64,000 bases of DNA from Spirosoma sp. KUDC1026 (GTDB lineage Bacteria; Bacteroidota; Bacteroidia; Cytophagales; Spirosomataceae). The stretch covers positions 4,276,001-4,340,000 of the forward strand of contig NZ_CP056032.1 in the NCBI RefSeq assembly GCF_013375035.1. Reading direction: 5' to 3'. The notes beneath the pieces were generated by a model. It worked only from the letters and a program-made list of their open reading frames with translations, made no database searches and had not been told where the DNA came from. The position numbers and the translations under genes are program-made. Below are positions 35,259-43,466 of the stretch, in pieces (the first letter of the stretch is position 1; each line of letters starts with the position of its first letter).

Positions 35259-37580
35259 CTAGCCGTTTGCCAGTGCTATCATTGGTACGACTACCGGTTT
35301 GATCTGGCTCCGTTTCTTCTGTACGTGATGTAGCTCGGCCAGGGCCAGCAGGTACGACAGGGTCGACTCGGCACCCTGGTTCTGGTTGACGCGGTCAATG
35401 TGGAGTCCATCGCGGCACCCTCCCGTTTGCTGATCGTACAGCGGCAATCCCAGATCGTTACCACCCAGGAACCATTTAAACACGCGGATGGCGGTACGGT
35501 GCCATTCCTCATCACCCGTTACGTCGAACGCAGCCAGGCAGGCCGACATGGTACTTTGGGCCTCGAGCGGCTGTTGATCGAAATAAGCCCGGTTACGGCC
35601 GCGTACGTAAAAGCCGTCGGAGCCAATAGGCTGAAAATGCCCCCGCTCGGCCGTTTGTACTTTAATCAGCCATTGCAGCGATTTCAGGCCGATCTGAACC
35701 AGCTGTTCCACACCAGAACGGATCATGACGTGGGCCAGCACGGCGTTGTCGTACGAAAGCGTATCTTCAATCCACGGCCATTCTTCGGTAGCGGTCTCGG
35801 TGTACCGGAACAGCAGTTTGTCAAGTAACTGATGCTGGATGGTTTTGGCCAGCCGATCATCATTGAACTTCTTCTGGTACTCGTAGATGCCTAATAAGGA
35901 AAAGGCCCAGGCTCTTGGCGATGACATGTCAACGACGCTTGGCAGTACCTTCTCAACTAGATTTAATGCCCATGTCACCGCGTTACGGTCGGATGAGCGG
36001 CCGATTACGGCCCCCAGAGCCCAGATGGTACGTCCGGTGCTGTCATCCGAGCCAACATCTTCTAGCCATCGCCGGTCGTAACTCATAAAATTCCGGAATC
36101 GCCGGTGTTCTTCGGAGTAGGCGTGGTTTACAAAGGCGCAGTAGTCATCGGCCACTTTGCCCAGTCTCGCATCACCCATGCCTGCTTCCTGGAGGATGAC
36201 AGCCAGGAGAAGCGCGCGGGAGTTATCGTCGGTGCAATACCCTTCATCATAGAAAGGCAAGTGGTAGCGGGCGTGCTGAGCAATGCCCGTCGAATCGGTT
36301 AGGCGGTACAGGTGATCGAGTCGGAGCGCTGGTAATTTAAAGGCCATGCTGCCGTTGCCCCCCATGGTGTAGGGCGTCTGGTTATTGATCGTACTAACCC
36401 GCTCCTGCCGTGCTTTAGCGAACGAATTTGAGTACTGCTGAATCACCTGCGACCAGATCATCTCCCGACCCAGCATATAGCCGCGCTTCCGCATCGCATG
36501 CCGTTTTCCTTCGTCACGAAGTAAGTCAATAATGGCGTCGGAAAAAGCATCGGACTCGCCAAAGGGAACCAATACCCCGCGACCGTCGGCCAATAACTCT
36601 TCGGCATGCCAGTAGGGCGTCGACACCACGGCTTTGCCGCAGCCCAGCGCATACGATAACGTACCAGAGGTAATTTGTGCCGGATTTAGATAAGGCGTTA
36701 CGTAGATGTCGGCCGAGCCCAGATATTCCAGCAGATCATCCAACTCGACGAACTGGTTGTAAAACCGAACATTGTCGCGCACACCGCAGTCCTCGGCCAG
36801 TTTTTTCAGGCTGTCCCGGTAAGCCTCACCCTCGTGCCGGATCAGGTGCGGGTGGGTTGCCCCCAGCACCATGTATACCACGTTCGGAAACTGCTCGACA
36901 ATACGCGGCAGCGCCTTGATCATGGTTTCAATGCCTTTATTAGGCGACAGAAGGCCAAACGTCAACAGCGTCTGTTTGCCTTCCAGCCCGAACTGATCCT
37001 TGTAAAAATGGGTATCCACGAACGGCATGTCCGGAATACCATGCATCACAACGTCAATTTTTTCTTTGGGAACATCGTAAATGTTGATCAGGAAATCGCA
37101 GCCCTTTTCCGACATGCAGATCACCCGCGACGATAGGTCAGCAATGCTTTTGAGCACCAGCAACTGCTCTTCGTTCGGGTTTTTCAGAATCGTGTGAAAG
37201 GTCGTAACAACCGGCATGGTCAGGTTCCGGAGCAGCGTCAGGATATAACTCCCGGCGGGTCCGCCGTAAATACCATACTCGTGCTGCAGGCAAACGACCT
37301 CCAGGTCTTTCGAGTTGATAAACTCGGCCGCCTTCCGATAGGCATCCTGGTCATGCTGGTAAAAGTCGTACCGGACTTCACTGGGATAATCGTACCCATC
37401 CAGTGTGTCGTTGACAGAGACGACGATGGCATTGGAATCCGGAATAAACGAGTCATACGATTTGTACAGGTCAGACGTGAACGTAGCAATGCCACACTGT
37501 CGGGGCAGATAGTCACCAATAAATGCTACATTCTTGGGGTTATGCGTCCATACTACTGAGTCTTTCGTTTGAGTCGTCAT
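35259..37580 (-). CDS. Family 4 glycosyltransferase with C-terminal helical domain
   Basis: 773 residues. Residues 1-385 form a GT-B fold: the acceptor side with YLPRQCGIATFTSDLY and QHEYGIYGG, and the donor site with LTFGLLSPNKGIETMI and GCGKAVVSTPYWHAEELLADG (the E-x7-E type nucleotide-sugar motif). Residues about 410-773 are mostly helical, with DDNSRALLLAVILQEAG, FMSYDRRWLED and DDSTGRTIWALG, resembling an (alpha/alpha) barrel. The combination is known beside GH130 genes and suggests synthesis or turnover of a mannose-containing glucan. The GH130 gene starts 138 bp downstream. Confidence 0.9.
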   Translation of the reverse strand: MTTQTKDSVVWTHNPKNVAFIGDYLPRQCGIATFTSDLYKSYDSFIPDSNAIVVSVNDTLDGYDYPSEVRYDFYQHDQDAYRKAAEFINSKDLEVVCLQHEYGIYGGPAGSYILTLLRNLTMPVVTTFHTILKNPNEEQLLVLKSIADLSSRVICMSEKGCDFLINIYDVPKEKIDVVMHGIPDMPFVDTHFYKDQFGLEGKQTLLTFGLLSPNKGIETMIKALPRIVEQFPNVVYMVLGATHPHLIRHEGEAYRDSLKKLAEDCGVRDNVRFYNQFVELDDLLEYLGSADIYVTPYLNPAQITSGTLSYALGCGKAVVSTPYWHAEELLADGRGVLVPFGESDAFSDAIIDLLRDEGKRHAMRKRGYMLGREMIWSQVIQQYSNSFAKARQERVSTINNQTPYTMGGNGSMAFKLPALRLDHLYRLTDSTGIAQHARYHLPFYDEGYCTDDNSRALLLAVILQEAGMGDARLGKVADDYCAFVNHAYSEEHRRFRNFMSYDRRWLEDVGSDDSTGRTIWALGAVIGRSSDRNAVTWALNLVEKVLPSVVDMSSPRAWAFSLLGIYEYQKKFNDDRLAKTIQHQLLDKLLFRYTETATEEWPWIEDTLSYDNAVLAHVMIRSGVEQLVQIGLKSLQWLIKVQTAERGHFQPIGSDGFYVRGRNRAYFDQQPLEAQSTMSACLAAFDVTGDEEWHRTAIRVFKWFLGGNDLGLPLYDQQTGGCRDGLHIDRVNQNQGAESTLSYLLALAELHHVQKKRSQIKPVVVPMIALANG

Positions 37581-37861
37581 ATCGTTTTCGGGTGTCAGAA
37601 ATCATGCGTTTCCGCATGAAGTATTGATTATTTCCTCGATTAAAAGCGATGAAACCCCCTATTTGTTTAGGCTAACCGGCACAAAATAATCGCCCGGATC
37701 GAGCCAGTACGACTAGTCTAGTCTTCCTGACGACTAAATATAATTTTCGACCTATTTTATACTGCCAAAACCATATCCGTTTACCAGATAATGTTGTCTA
37801 TGTACCTATTTGTTAATCACCGAAAACGATCAACCTGGAGAGAAACAGGTGGCTTACCGGG

Positions 37862-39901
37862 TCAATAGGTGCGTATCGTAACCTGGGCCGTATCATCCTC
37901 GCCGTTGTCATAACCGTTGTTGGGCGTGGAGTCAGGATCGGCCACAGCGGCCAGTTCGATCTGCGCTTTCAGCTTATCCGACAGCGGTTGCTGCACTACC
38001 GCCCGGAACTGAAGCAGCGCCGATCCGTTTACCGCTACGTCGGCCAGGTTACCCCGCACGACGCCCGCTTCAAGCCGCATCCCCGCTCCATCCAGAAACG
38101 CCAGCCCCGCGGGCAGCAGGCACCCCACCTGAACGCTCCCCGACGACCGCCCCCCCCGATTGCTGACCACCATGCTGACCGTAATCGCCTGACCAGAAAG
38201 CGCAGCCTGGCTGCTAAGTGCCAGTTGCAGACTCAGATCCGCTTTGTCGGCTTCAGCTATGGGCTGGTTCGAAGCAACGGCTGGTAAGGCCGGGGCGTTA
38301 ACCGAGAGCGGTGTGGCAAACAACTGATTCCCCGCCGAACGGGTACGCAGGCTGATCAGCGCCAGGTCGTCCTGTCCGTCGCCAATGCTGGTATTGGGCC
38401 GGGAGTCAACATCCAGCTCACTCATCCGGGCAACCTCTGCCGCAAACCGGTACGTTCCCTCCTGCGTTGGTCGCACCAGAAAGGAACGGGTCATGGTGGT
38501 CCCGGCTGGCAGGTTGGAAATAAGGGCCGAAATCAGGCCCCGTTTATGCGAAACCTCGCTCCCACCCGCAAATACCAGTGGTCCTGGCAGCAGACTCCGC
38601 ACCAGCACGTTGGTAGCCGCAACCGATCCCTCGTTCCGAACGGTGATGTAGATACGTACAGGGGCATTCAGGTTTGGGGCCGTAGCATCAGCCGATAAAG
38701 ACGTACTGAGGTCGGTGGCCTGAATAGCAGTAGGTAGCACGGGCGTAGTATTCCGGAAGAAATCGTCGTTCATGGCATCGTACCAGGCATCGCCCAGTTG
38801 CCGGATACCGTCATTGGTAAAGTGAACAACATCTTCGCGGGGCATCTGCACGACATCCGTGTTGGGTCCGGCATACACCTGCACTCCATTTCGGATCACC
38901 TGATTCTGGGCGTTGATGACCGGCGCGTACTCACGCAGGTTGAAGTTGTAATACAGGTTGTTGTCCATCGACACCCGCGCCACCATCCAGGGAATCTGGT
39001 ACCCCATATCCTGCCGCGATTGCCGAATAACCGTTTCCAGGTCCGATGCGTAGCTGGCGGCCGACGGATCAGTATCATAAAATTCGGCCTCCCCCTGGTG
39101 CCAGAGGACAGCCCGCAAACCGGTCAGCGGTACGTAATCCTGCGCCACCCGCTTCAGGTTGCCGTAAGGCATTCCCGGCCGGAAAAACTCGTTGTAGGAT
39201 GTAGCCGTACTATCGACCGTAATACTCTCGCGCCAATTCCGAACGGCCGTTCCCGACCAGCACGTATTATAAAAGGCTACTGGTACGTTGAAACGGGCAG
39301 CCAGCCGGTCACCCAGCCGGCCCCAGCACCAGGCGCTTTCGCCACGGGGCGCTACGTAGCCCGTTGTCGATAGTGGAGCGCCCACAAACGGAACAGGGAG
39401 TCGGGTCGTGTCGGTAATGTTGCGTTCCGACGAGCAGACTACCCGTTCGTCGGCGGGATTAACAGCCCCGTAACCAAAAATCCCCTGCCCGTTCGACTGT
39501 CCCGCCACAGCGAATACCTCGCCAACGCCGACGGGTTGTACAACTTCGGTTGCCGCAACTACTCCACCCACCCAGGCCCGAATCTCCAGCCGATACCAGC
39601 CCCCGCTGACAGTAGCCTGCCCCCGATATTGTCCCTGCGCCGGGGCGGCATCCAGCACAGCCCAGTCGGTACCGATCCCCTGCCCGGCATTCCGGGCCTG
39701 TACGCGCCAGTCAACCCGGTCAGCGGGGTTGGGGCAGGTACCTACAATGGTCATTATTGTCTGGTTGGCGTTGTTCCGTTGCAGCACTGTATGGGGCCGG
39801 GGGAACGTAACAGTCACTTGCCCGAATACGCCGAGAGGAAGCGTACCTAAAATAATCAGCCAGTATTTCCTGAACAGTCTTCCCGGTAAAAGTATAGACA
39901 T
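37862..39901 (-). CDS. Secreted SGNH/sialate O-acetylesterase-like protein with two CARDB/DUF11-like domains
   Basis: 679 residues. Signal peptide (about 1-27, ending GVFG). After an N-terminal beta domain the SGNH esterase begins with VAGQSNGQG (nucleophile Ser), continues with LRAVLWHQGEAEFYD and ends with DVVHFTNDGIRQLGD, where D and H complete the triad. From about residue 395 two CARDB/DUF11-like modules follow, with NEGSVAATNVLVRSLLPGP and NRGGRSSGSVQVGCLLPAG. No T9SS tail or lipobox is visible, so the anchoring is unclear. It would remove acetyl esters from glycans. It is separated from the GT4 gene by 281 bp with no recognisable element. Confidence 0.88.
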   Translation of the reverse strand: MSILLPGRLFRKYWLIILGTLPLGVFGQVTVTFPRPHTVLQRNNANQTIMTIVGTCPNPADRVDWRVQARNAGQGIGTDWAVLDAAPAQGQYRGQATVSGGWYRLEIRAWVGGVVAATEVVQPVGVGEVFAVAGQSNGQGIFGYGAVNPADERVVCSSERNITDTTRLPVPFVGAPLSTTGYVAPRGESAWCWGRLGDRLAARFNVPVAFYNTCWSGTAVRNWRESITVDSTATSYNEFFRPGMPYGNLKRVAQDYVPLTGLRAVLWHQGEAEFYDTDPSAASYASDLETVIRQSRQDMGYQIPWMVARVSMDNNLYYNFNLREYAPVINAQNQVIRNGVQVYAGPNTDVVQMPREDVVHFTNDGIRQLGDAWYDAMNDDFFRNTTPVLPTAIQATDLSTSLSADATAPNLNAPVRIYITVRNEGSVAATNVLVRSLLPGPLVFAGGSEVSHKRGLISALISNLPAGTTMTRSFLVRPTQEGTYRFAAEVARMSELDVDSRPNTSIGDGQDDLALISLRTRSAGNQLFATPLSVNAPALPAVASNQPIAEADKADLSLQLALSSQAALSGQAITVSMVVSNRGGRSSGSVQVGCLLPAGLAFLDGAGMRLEAGVVRGNLADVAVNGSALLQFRAVVQQPLSDKLKAQIELAAVADPDSTPNNGYDNGEDDTAQVTIRTY

Positions 39902-39991
39902 AAAAATGGATTGGATATACGTAAGACGAAAATCCAGCCCATCGGGATTATCTACAACTCGACCGGTTCGTATTTATTAGACGGTAGGCCG

Positions 39992-40294
39992 TTACAGTTC
40001 TTCAAGTAACGTATCGAATGACACAAACTGACCGCCAAAGCGGTGTTGCAGCCGTTTCTGCATTGTGTCAGCATGCAGTTCCAGGAAAGAGGTATAATCG
40101 GTCATGTCATTAAAATCGAGCTGCACCGAATAGGTTAGCCCTCCGTTGTCGATTTCGGTCAGCAGACGTAGCATCCGGTGCCCCACAGGCAGGCGCGTCG
40201 CCAGAACGGCAGGCAGGTAGAATTTTTGCATCCAGCTTACCCAATCCGGTCCGACTTCGGCCGCTAGGCTGTAGGTTGTATTGTAAAGAATCAT
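39992..40294 (-). CDS. DUF4286 family protein
   Basis: 100 residues from the ATG at 40294 (MILYNTTYSL). The longer open frame to 40405 adds non-family residues and would run over the start of the opposite gene. The protein is a small alpha/beta domain (about a ferredoxin-like fold) with the strand pattern MILYNTTYSL, LLTEIDNGGLTYSVQLDF and a C-terminal FVSFDTLLEEL. The family is conserved in Bacteroidota and has no known function. It is divergent from the membrane protein at 40379. Confidence 0.88.
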   Translation of the reverse strand: MILYNTTYSLAAEVGPDWVSWMQKFYLPAVLATRLPVGHRMLRLLTEIDNGGLTYSVQLDFNDMTDYTSFLELHADTMQKRLQHRFGGQFVSFDTLLEEL

Positions 40295-40343
40295 ACGTAA
40301 CAAACACGCAATAATGGGCGTAAGTTGGCGGTTTGGTTGTTTC

Positions 40344-40374
40344 TTTGCCGAACAATTATCGAAAAACATCTTTG
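40344..40374 (+). promoter_or_regulatory. Putative Bacteroidota promoter (TTTG-N19-CATCTTTG)
   Basis: TTTG at 40344-40347 and CATCTTTG at 40367-40374 are separated by 19 bases, the usual spacing. The -7 box differs from TAnnTTTG only at its first base. The ATG at 40379 is four bases away, so the transcript would be leaderless or nearly so. Confidence 0.5.
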
Positions 40375-40378
40375 CTTT

Positions 40379-40813
40379 ATGTATCCCGGACTCGTACACG
40401 CCCACTCTGGTCTGCGCTGGATTGCTCTTATTCTACTGATCGTTGCTGTCATCACAGCTATCGCCAAATGGCAGGGACGCAGCGGCTATACTGACGGAAA
40501 CCGCAAGCTGTATCTGTTTACACTTATTTCGGTACACACTCAGTTGTTAATTGGTCTGCTGCTCTTTTTCATTAGCCCAAAAGTTAATTTTTCGATGATG
40601 GGCGAAAAGATATACCGGTTCTACACGGCAGAACACACGGTCGGGATGCTGATCGCCATCGTACTCATTACCATCGGGTATTCAAAATCCAAACGGGCCG
40701 ATGACGCCACGACCAAACAGCGCCTGATCGGCGTTTTCTACGGCATCGGTCTGCTGCTGATTCTGGCATCCATCCCCTGGCCGTTCCGGATTCCAGGTGC
40801 GGGCTGGTTTTAG
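40379..40813 (+). CDS. Four-helix membrane protein (family often labelled cytochrome b)
   Basis: 144 residues from the ATG at 40379 (MYPGLVHAHSGLRW). There are four membrane helices: about 13-30, 46-66, 83-101 and 115-133. Histidines occur in VHAHSGLRW, ISVHTQ and AEHTVGM, which could be haem ligands. That explains the common cytochrome b label, but haem binding has not been shown from sequence. The upstream in-frame TTG at 40325 is rejected because MYPGLVHAHSG is the family start. A strong terminator follows 21 bases after the stop. Confidence 0.88.
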   Translation: MYPGLVHAHSGLRWIALILLIVAVITAIAKWQGRSGYTDGNRKLYLFTLISVHTQLLIGLLLFFISPKVNFSMMGEKIYRFYTAEHTVGMLIAIVLITIGYSKSKRADDATTKQRLIGVFYGIGLLLILASIPWPFRIPGAGWF

Positions 40814-40834
40814 GGCACAGCTTTACTCCTTCTT

Positions 40835-40882
40835 AAAAGCCATCGGGGCGCTCTGGTCAAGAGCGCCCCGATGGCTTTTTTT
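40835..40882 (+). terminator. Strong intrinsic terminator
   Basis: A 20-bp perfect stem (40835-40854 with 40860-40879) encloses a five-base loop and ends in a T-run. It closes the gene at 40379. Confidence 0.93.
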
Positions 40883-41014
40883 CATGTCTGTTCGTTCCGG
40901 AAAGCTCGATTAGTCTATTAAGCCTATATTAAATTATCGTTTATTTTCCCAGAACGGCCTTCCGTAAGCTAACTCACCCTCAACAACTTATAAAAATGGC
41001 ATAAAAGATTACGC

Positions 41015-41069
41015 AGACGACTGTGGAAATAAATCCCCAAAAAGTTTGGCATTTATTCCACAGTCGTCT
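41015..41069. repeat. Inverted repeat upstream of the NlpC/P60 gene
   Basis: AGACGACTGTGGAAATAAAT (41015-41034) mirrors ATTTATTCCACAGTCGTCT (41051-41069) with a single unpaired A; the loop is 16 bases. It ends 37 bases before the ATG at 41107, so it would form a hairpin in the 5' leader or overlap the promoter. Confidence 0.9.
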
Positions 41070-41106
41070 ACTTTTATACCACGCAACTTGACTTTGACCT
41101 CTTTTT

Positions 41107-41652
41107 ATGATCAAAAAAGTGCTCCTGACAGCATTTTCTGTTGTCTCGTTTGGCATGGTTCAAGCGCAATCCGTATCTGCCGTAACTAAGGTACCCACCG
41201 TAACTGAAGAATCTTTTTACGATCAGCTTCCTATCGTTAGCGACGTAATCAGCTTCGCTCGTAAGCATCTCTCCATCCGATACCGGTCTGGCGGCACCAC
41301 CACCCGGGGCTTTGACTGCTCGGGTTTCACCCGGTTCTGTTTTAGTAAATTTGGGATTTCACTGCCTCACTCCAGTGCCGCGCAGGGCAACGTAGGCGAA
41401 GCGATTGAACGAGAAGAAGCTAAACCAGGCGACTTGATTCTATTCAAAGGCCATAGCTCGGGAAGCAGCCGTATCGGGCACGTTGGCCTGATTACCGAAG
41501 TGATCGGCAACAAAATCAAGTTCATCCACTCAGCCTGGAACGGTGGCGTTCGTTACGACTACCTGGACGCGGATTATTACCAGCGCCGGTTCGTTGGGGT
41601 CCGGCGCGTGGTAACGATGCTGGCTCAGGAAGAAACCAGCCTACAGCTTTAG
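41107..41652 (+). CDS. NlpC/P60 family cysteine peptidase (C40)
   Basis: 181 residues with a signal peptide (1-20, ending VQA). The catalytic domain shows FDCSGFTRFCF with nucleophile C71, IGHVGLIT with H125 and IHSAW with H141 as the third polar residue. It is predicted to cut peptide cross-links in peptidoglycan in the periplasm. The gene overlaps the convergent argB end by 12 bases. A hairpin in its leader may affect expression. Confidence 0.95.
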   Translation: MIKKVLLTAFSVVSFGMVQAQSVSAVTKVPTVTEESFYDQLPIVSDVISFARKHLSIRYRSGGTTTRGFDCSGFTRFCFSKFGISLPHSSAAQGNVGEAIEREEAKPGDLILFKGHSSGSSRIGHVGLITEVIGNKIKFIHSAWNGGVRYDYLDADYYQRRFVGVRRVVTMLAQEETSLQL

Positions 41653-42423
41653 AGTTGTTCCCGCTCCCTGCACAACGGCGGCCGCTACGTCGTCGGCATG
41701 GCAGATAATTACTTTCTTCACGCCGTTCTGTAGTGCATTGAAAGCGTTGTCCAGCTTAGGAATCATTCCTTTGTTAATCACTCCCGCGGCTTTGTATTCT
41801 GCATACAGCACGGGCGTCAGCTCATTGATGACACTAGTATCGTCGTTGGGGTCGGACAGGACGCCTTTTTTCTCAAAACAGTACACCAGCGTTACGTCGT
41901 TATGGCGTACCATGTCCAGTGCAATAGCCGACGCCATTGTATCGGCATTGGTATTGAGCAGACTACCAGTAGCGTCGTAGGTCAACGGGGCAAAAACAGG
42001 CGTCAGGTCCTGGCGGAGAAAGAACTGGATCTGCCCGGAATTGACTTGGTCAATATCACCCACAAATCCGTAATCGATTTCTTTCACCGGCCGTTTATGC
42101 GCCAGTACGGTACCCGCGTCCGCACCGGTCATGCCAATCGCGTCAACGTTCAGGGTCTGGAGTTTCGCAACGATCTGCTTGTTCACCAGACCGCCGTACA
42201 CCATCGTCACAACGTCGAGCATCGACTGGTCGGTAATCCGGCGGCCATCGACCATCGTGGTTGGGATATTCAGCTTTTCAGCGACCTGGGTAGCAATTTT
42301 GCCCCCGCCGTGAATCAGGATCTTGGCTTCAGGCAGACCGGCAAAGGCCATTAGAAACCGCGACAAAGCCGCGGGCGCGTCGATTACGTTCCCACCAATT
42401 TTCACTACGGTAAGCGCACTCAT
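41641..42423 (-). CDS. argB: Acetylglutamate kinase (N-acyl-glutamate kinase)
   Basis: 260 residues from the ATG at 42423 (MSALTVVKIGGNV). It is an amino-acid-kinase fold with KIGGNVID, HGGGKIATQ and GMTGADAG. It phosphorylates N-acylglutamate in arginine synthesis. The start overlaps the transcarbamylase stop by four bases (ATGA), a sign of coupling. Because the preceding enzyme belongs to the acyl-ornithine transcarbamylase group, the acyl group used here may be acetyl or succinyl. Confidence 0.95.
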   Translation of the reverse strand: MSALTVVKIGGNVIDAPAALSRFLMAFAGLPEAKILIHGGGKIATQVAEKLNIPTTMVDGRRITDQSMLDVVTMVYGGLVNKQIVAKLQTLNVDAIGMTGADAGTVLAHKRPVKEIDYGFVGDIDQVNSGQIQFFLRQDLTPVFAPLTYDATGSLLNTNADTMASAIALDMVRHNDVTLVYCFEKKGVLSDPNDDTSVINELTPVLYAEYKAAGVINKGMIPKLDNAFNALQNGVKKVIICHADDVAAAVVQGAGTTLKL

Positions 42424-43379
42424 AACGACAGCAGAATTTCTTTTAACACCGCCTGCGCCGACCATTCGCGATTGGCGGCCTGCTCAACAACCAGCGACTG
42501 CGGGCTATCCAGTACGGCATCCGATACTTTCAGATTACGCCGAACGGGCAGGCAGTGCATAAATTTACCGCTATCCGTCAGCGCCAGATCCTCCATACCT
42601 ACGGCCCAGGACGGATCCTGTGTTAAAACCTGGCCGTACTGGCTATACGACGACCAGTTTTTGCCGTAGATAAAATCGGCCCCGGCAAAGGCTTCCTCCC
42701 GATCGTAAATAACCGGCGTATTGCCGACAAACTCGGGAGCCAGTTCGTAGCCTTTGGGATGCGTCATGACAAAGTCAACTTCCCCCGCCTGGGCGCGGGC
42801 ACCCATCCATTCGCTAAAGGAGTTGGCAACAGCCTGGGGTAGCGGTTTGAAATGCGGCAGCCAGGTTAAGACGACCTTGGGCCGGGGTTTAGTTTTGGCT
42901 TCGTCAATGGTGATGCAGTCGGCCAGCGATTGCAGCGGATGTCGCGTTGCCGATTCCAGGTTCACGATGGGAACTTTGGCATACTTCGCGAACTGGTGCA
43001 TAACCTGCTCGCGGTAATCTTTCTCCCGATCCTGTAGTTCAGCAAAGGCCCGGATCCCGATTACGTCGCAGTAGCGCCCAATCACGGCCGCGGCTTCGCG
43101 GACGTGTTCGGCCTTGTCGCCGTTCATCAGCACACCTTCTTCCATTTCCAGCCCCCAGCTGTCCTGGCCCACGTTCATGACCATGACGTTCATGCCCAGG
43201 TTCTGAGCGGCTTTCTGAGTGCTGAGCCGCGTCCGCAGGCTGGAATTAAAGAAGATCAGGCCGATGGTTTTGTTTTTGCCAAGGTGCTGATCGGCAAACG
43301 GATTGGCTTTGGCCGCACGGCCGGACTGAATCAGCGCGTCAAGGTCGGAGACGTCAGCCAGCGAAATGAAGTTGGTCAT
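42420..43379 (-). CDS. argF': N-acylornithine transcarbamylase (acetyl- or succinylornithine)
   Basis: 319 residues. It differs from ordinary OTCase in the carbamoyl-phosphate loop, FNSSLRTRLSTQ, and carries HCLPVRRN near the C-terminus, both typical of the AOTCase/SOTCase group. It carbamoylates an N-acylated ornithine. In the specificity segment MNGDKAEH the residue at position 90 is Ala; I recall Pro at this point in the succinyl enzyme of Bacteroides fragilis and Glu in the acetyl enzyme of Xanthomonas. The gene lies between argD and argB. Confidence 0.95.
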   Translation of the reverse strand: MTNFISLADVSDLDALIQSGRAAKANPFADQHLGKNKTIGLIFFNSSLRTRLSTQKAAQNLGMNVMVMNVGQDSWGLEMEEGVLMNGDKAEHVREAAAVIGRYCDVIGIRAFAELQDREKDYREQVMHQFAKYAKVPIVNLESATRHPLQSLADCITIDEAKTKPRPKVVLTWLPHFKPLPQAVANSFSEWMGARAQAGEVDFVMTHPKGYELAPEFVGNTPVIYDREEAFAGADFIYGKNWSSYSQYGQVLTQDPSWAVGMEDLALTDSGKFMHCLPVRRNLKVSDAVLDSPQSLVVEQAANREWSAQAVLKEILLSL

Positions 43380-43466
43380 TGAATTAAGCTTGTCATTCAG
43401 GAGTCACGGTATTGATACGGCCAGTTTGCCTGGCGGAGACTGTCCATACCAATACCAGGGGGTTAC

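Noticed and set aside
37600..37630. Short palindrome CATGCG-TTTC-CGCATG upstream of the GT4 gene
   Set aside because: Only six bases per arm and no promoter element beside it; too weak to call an operator.
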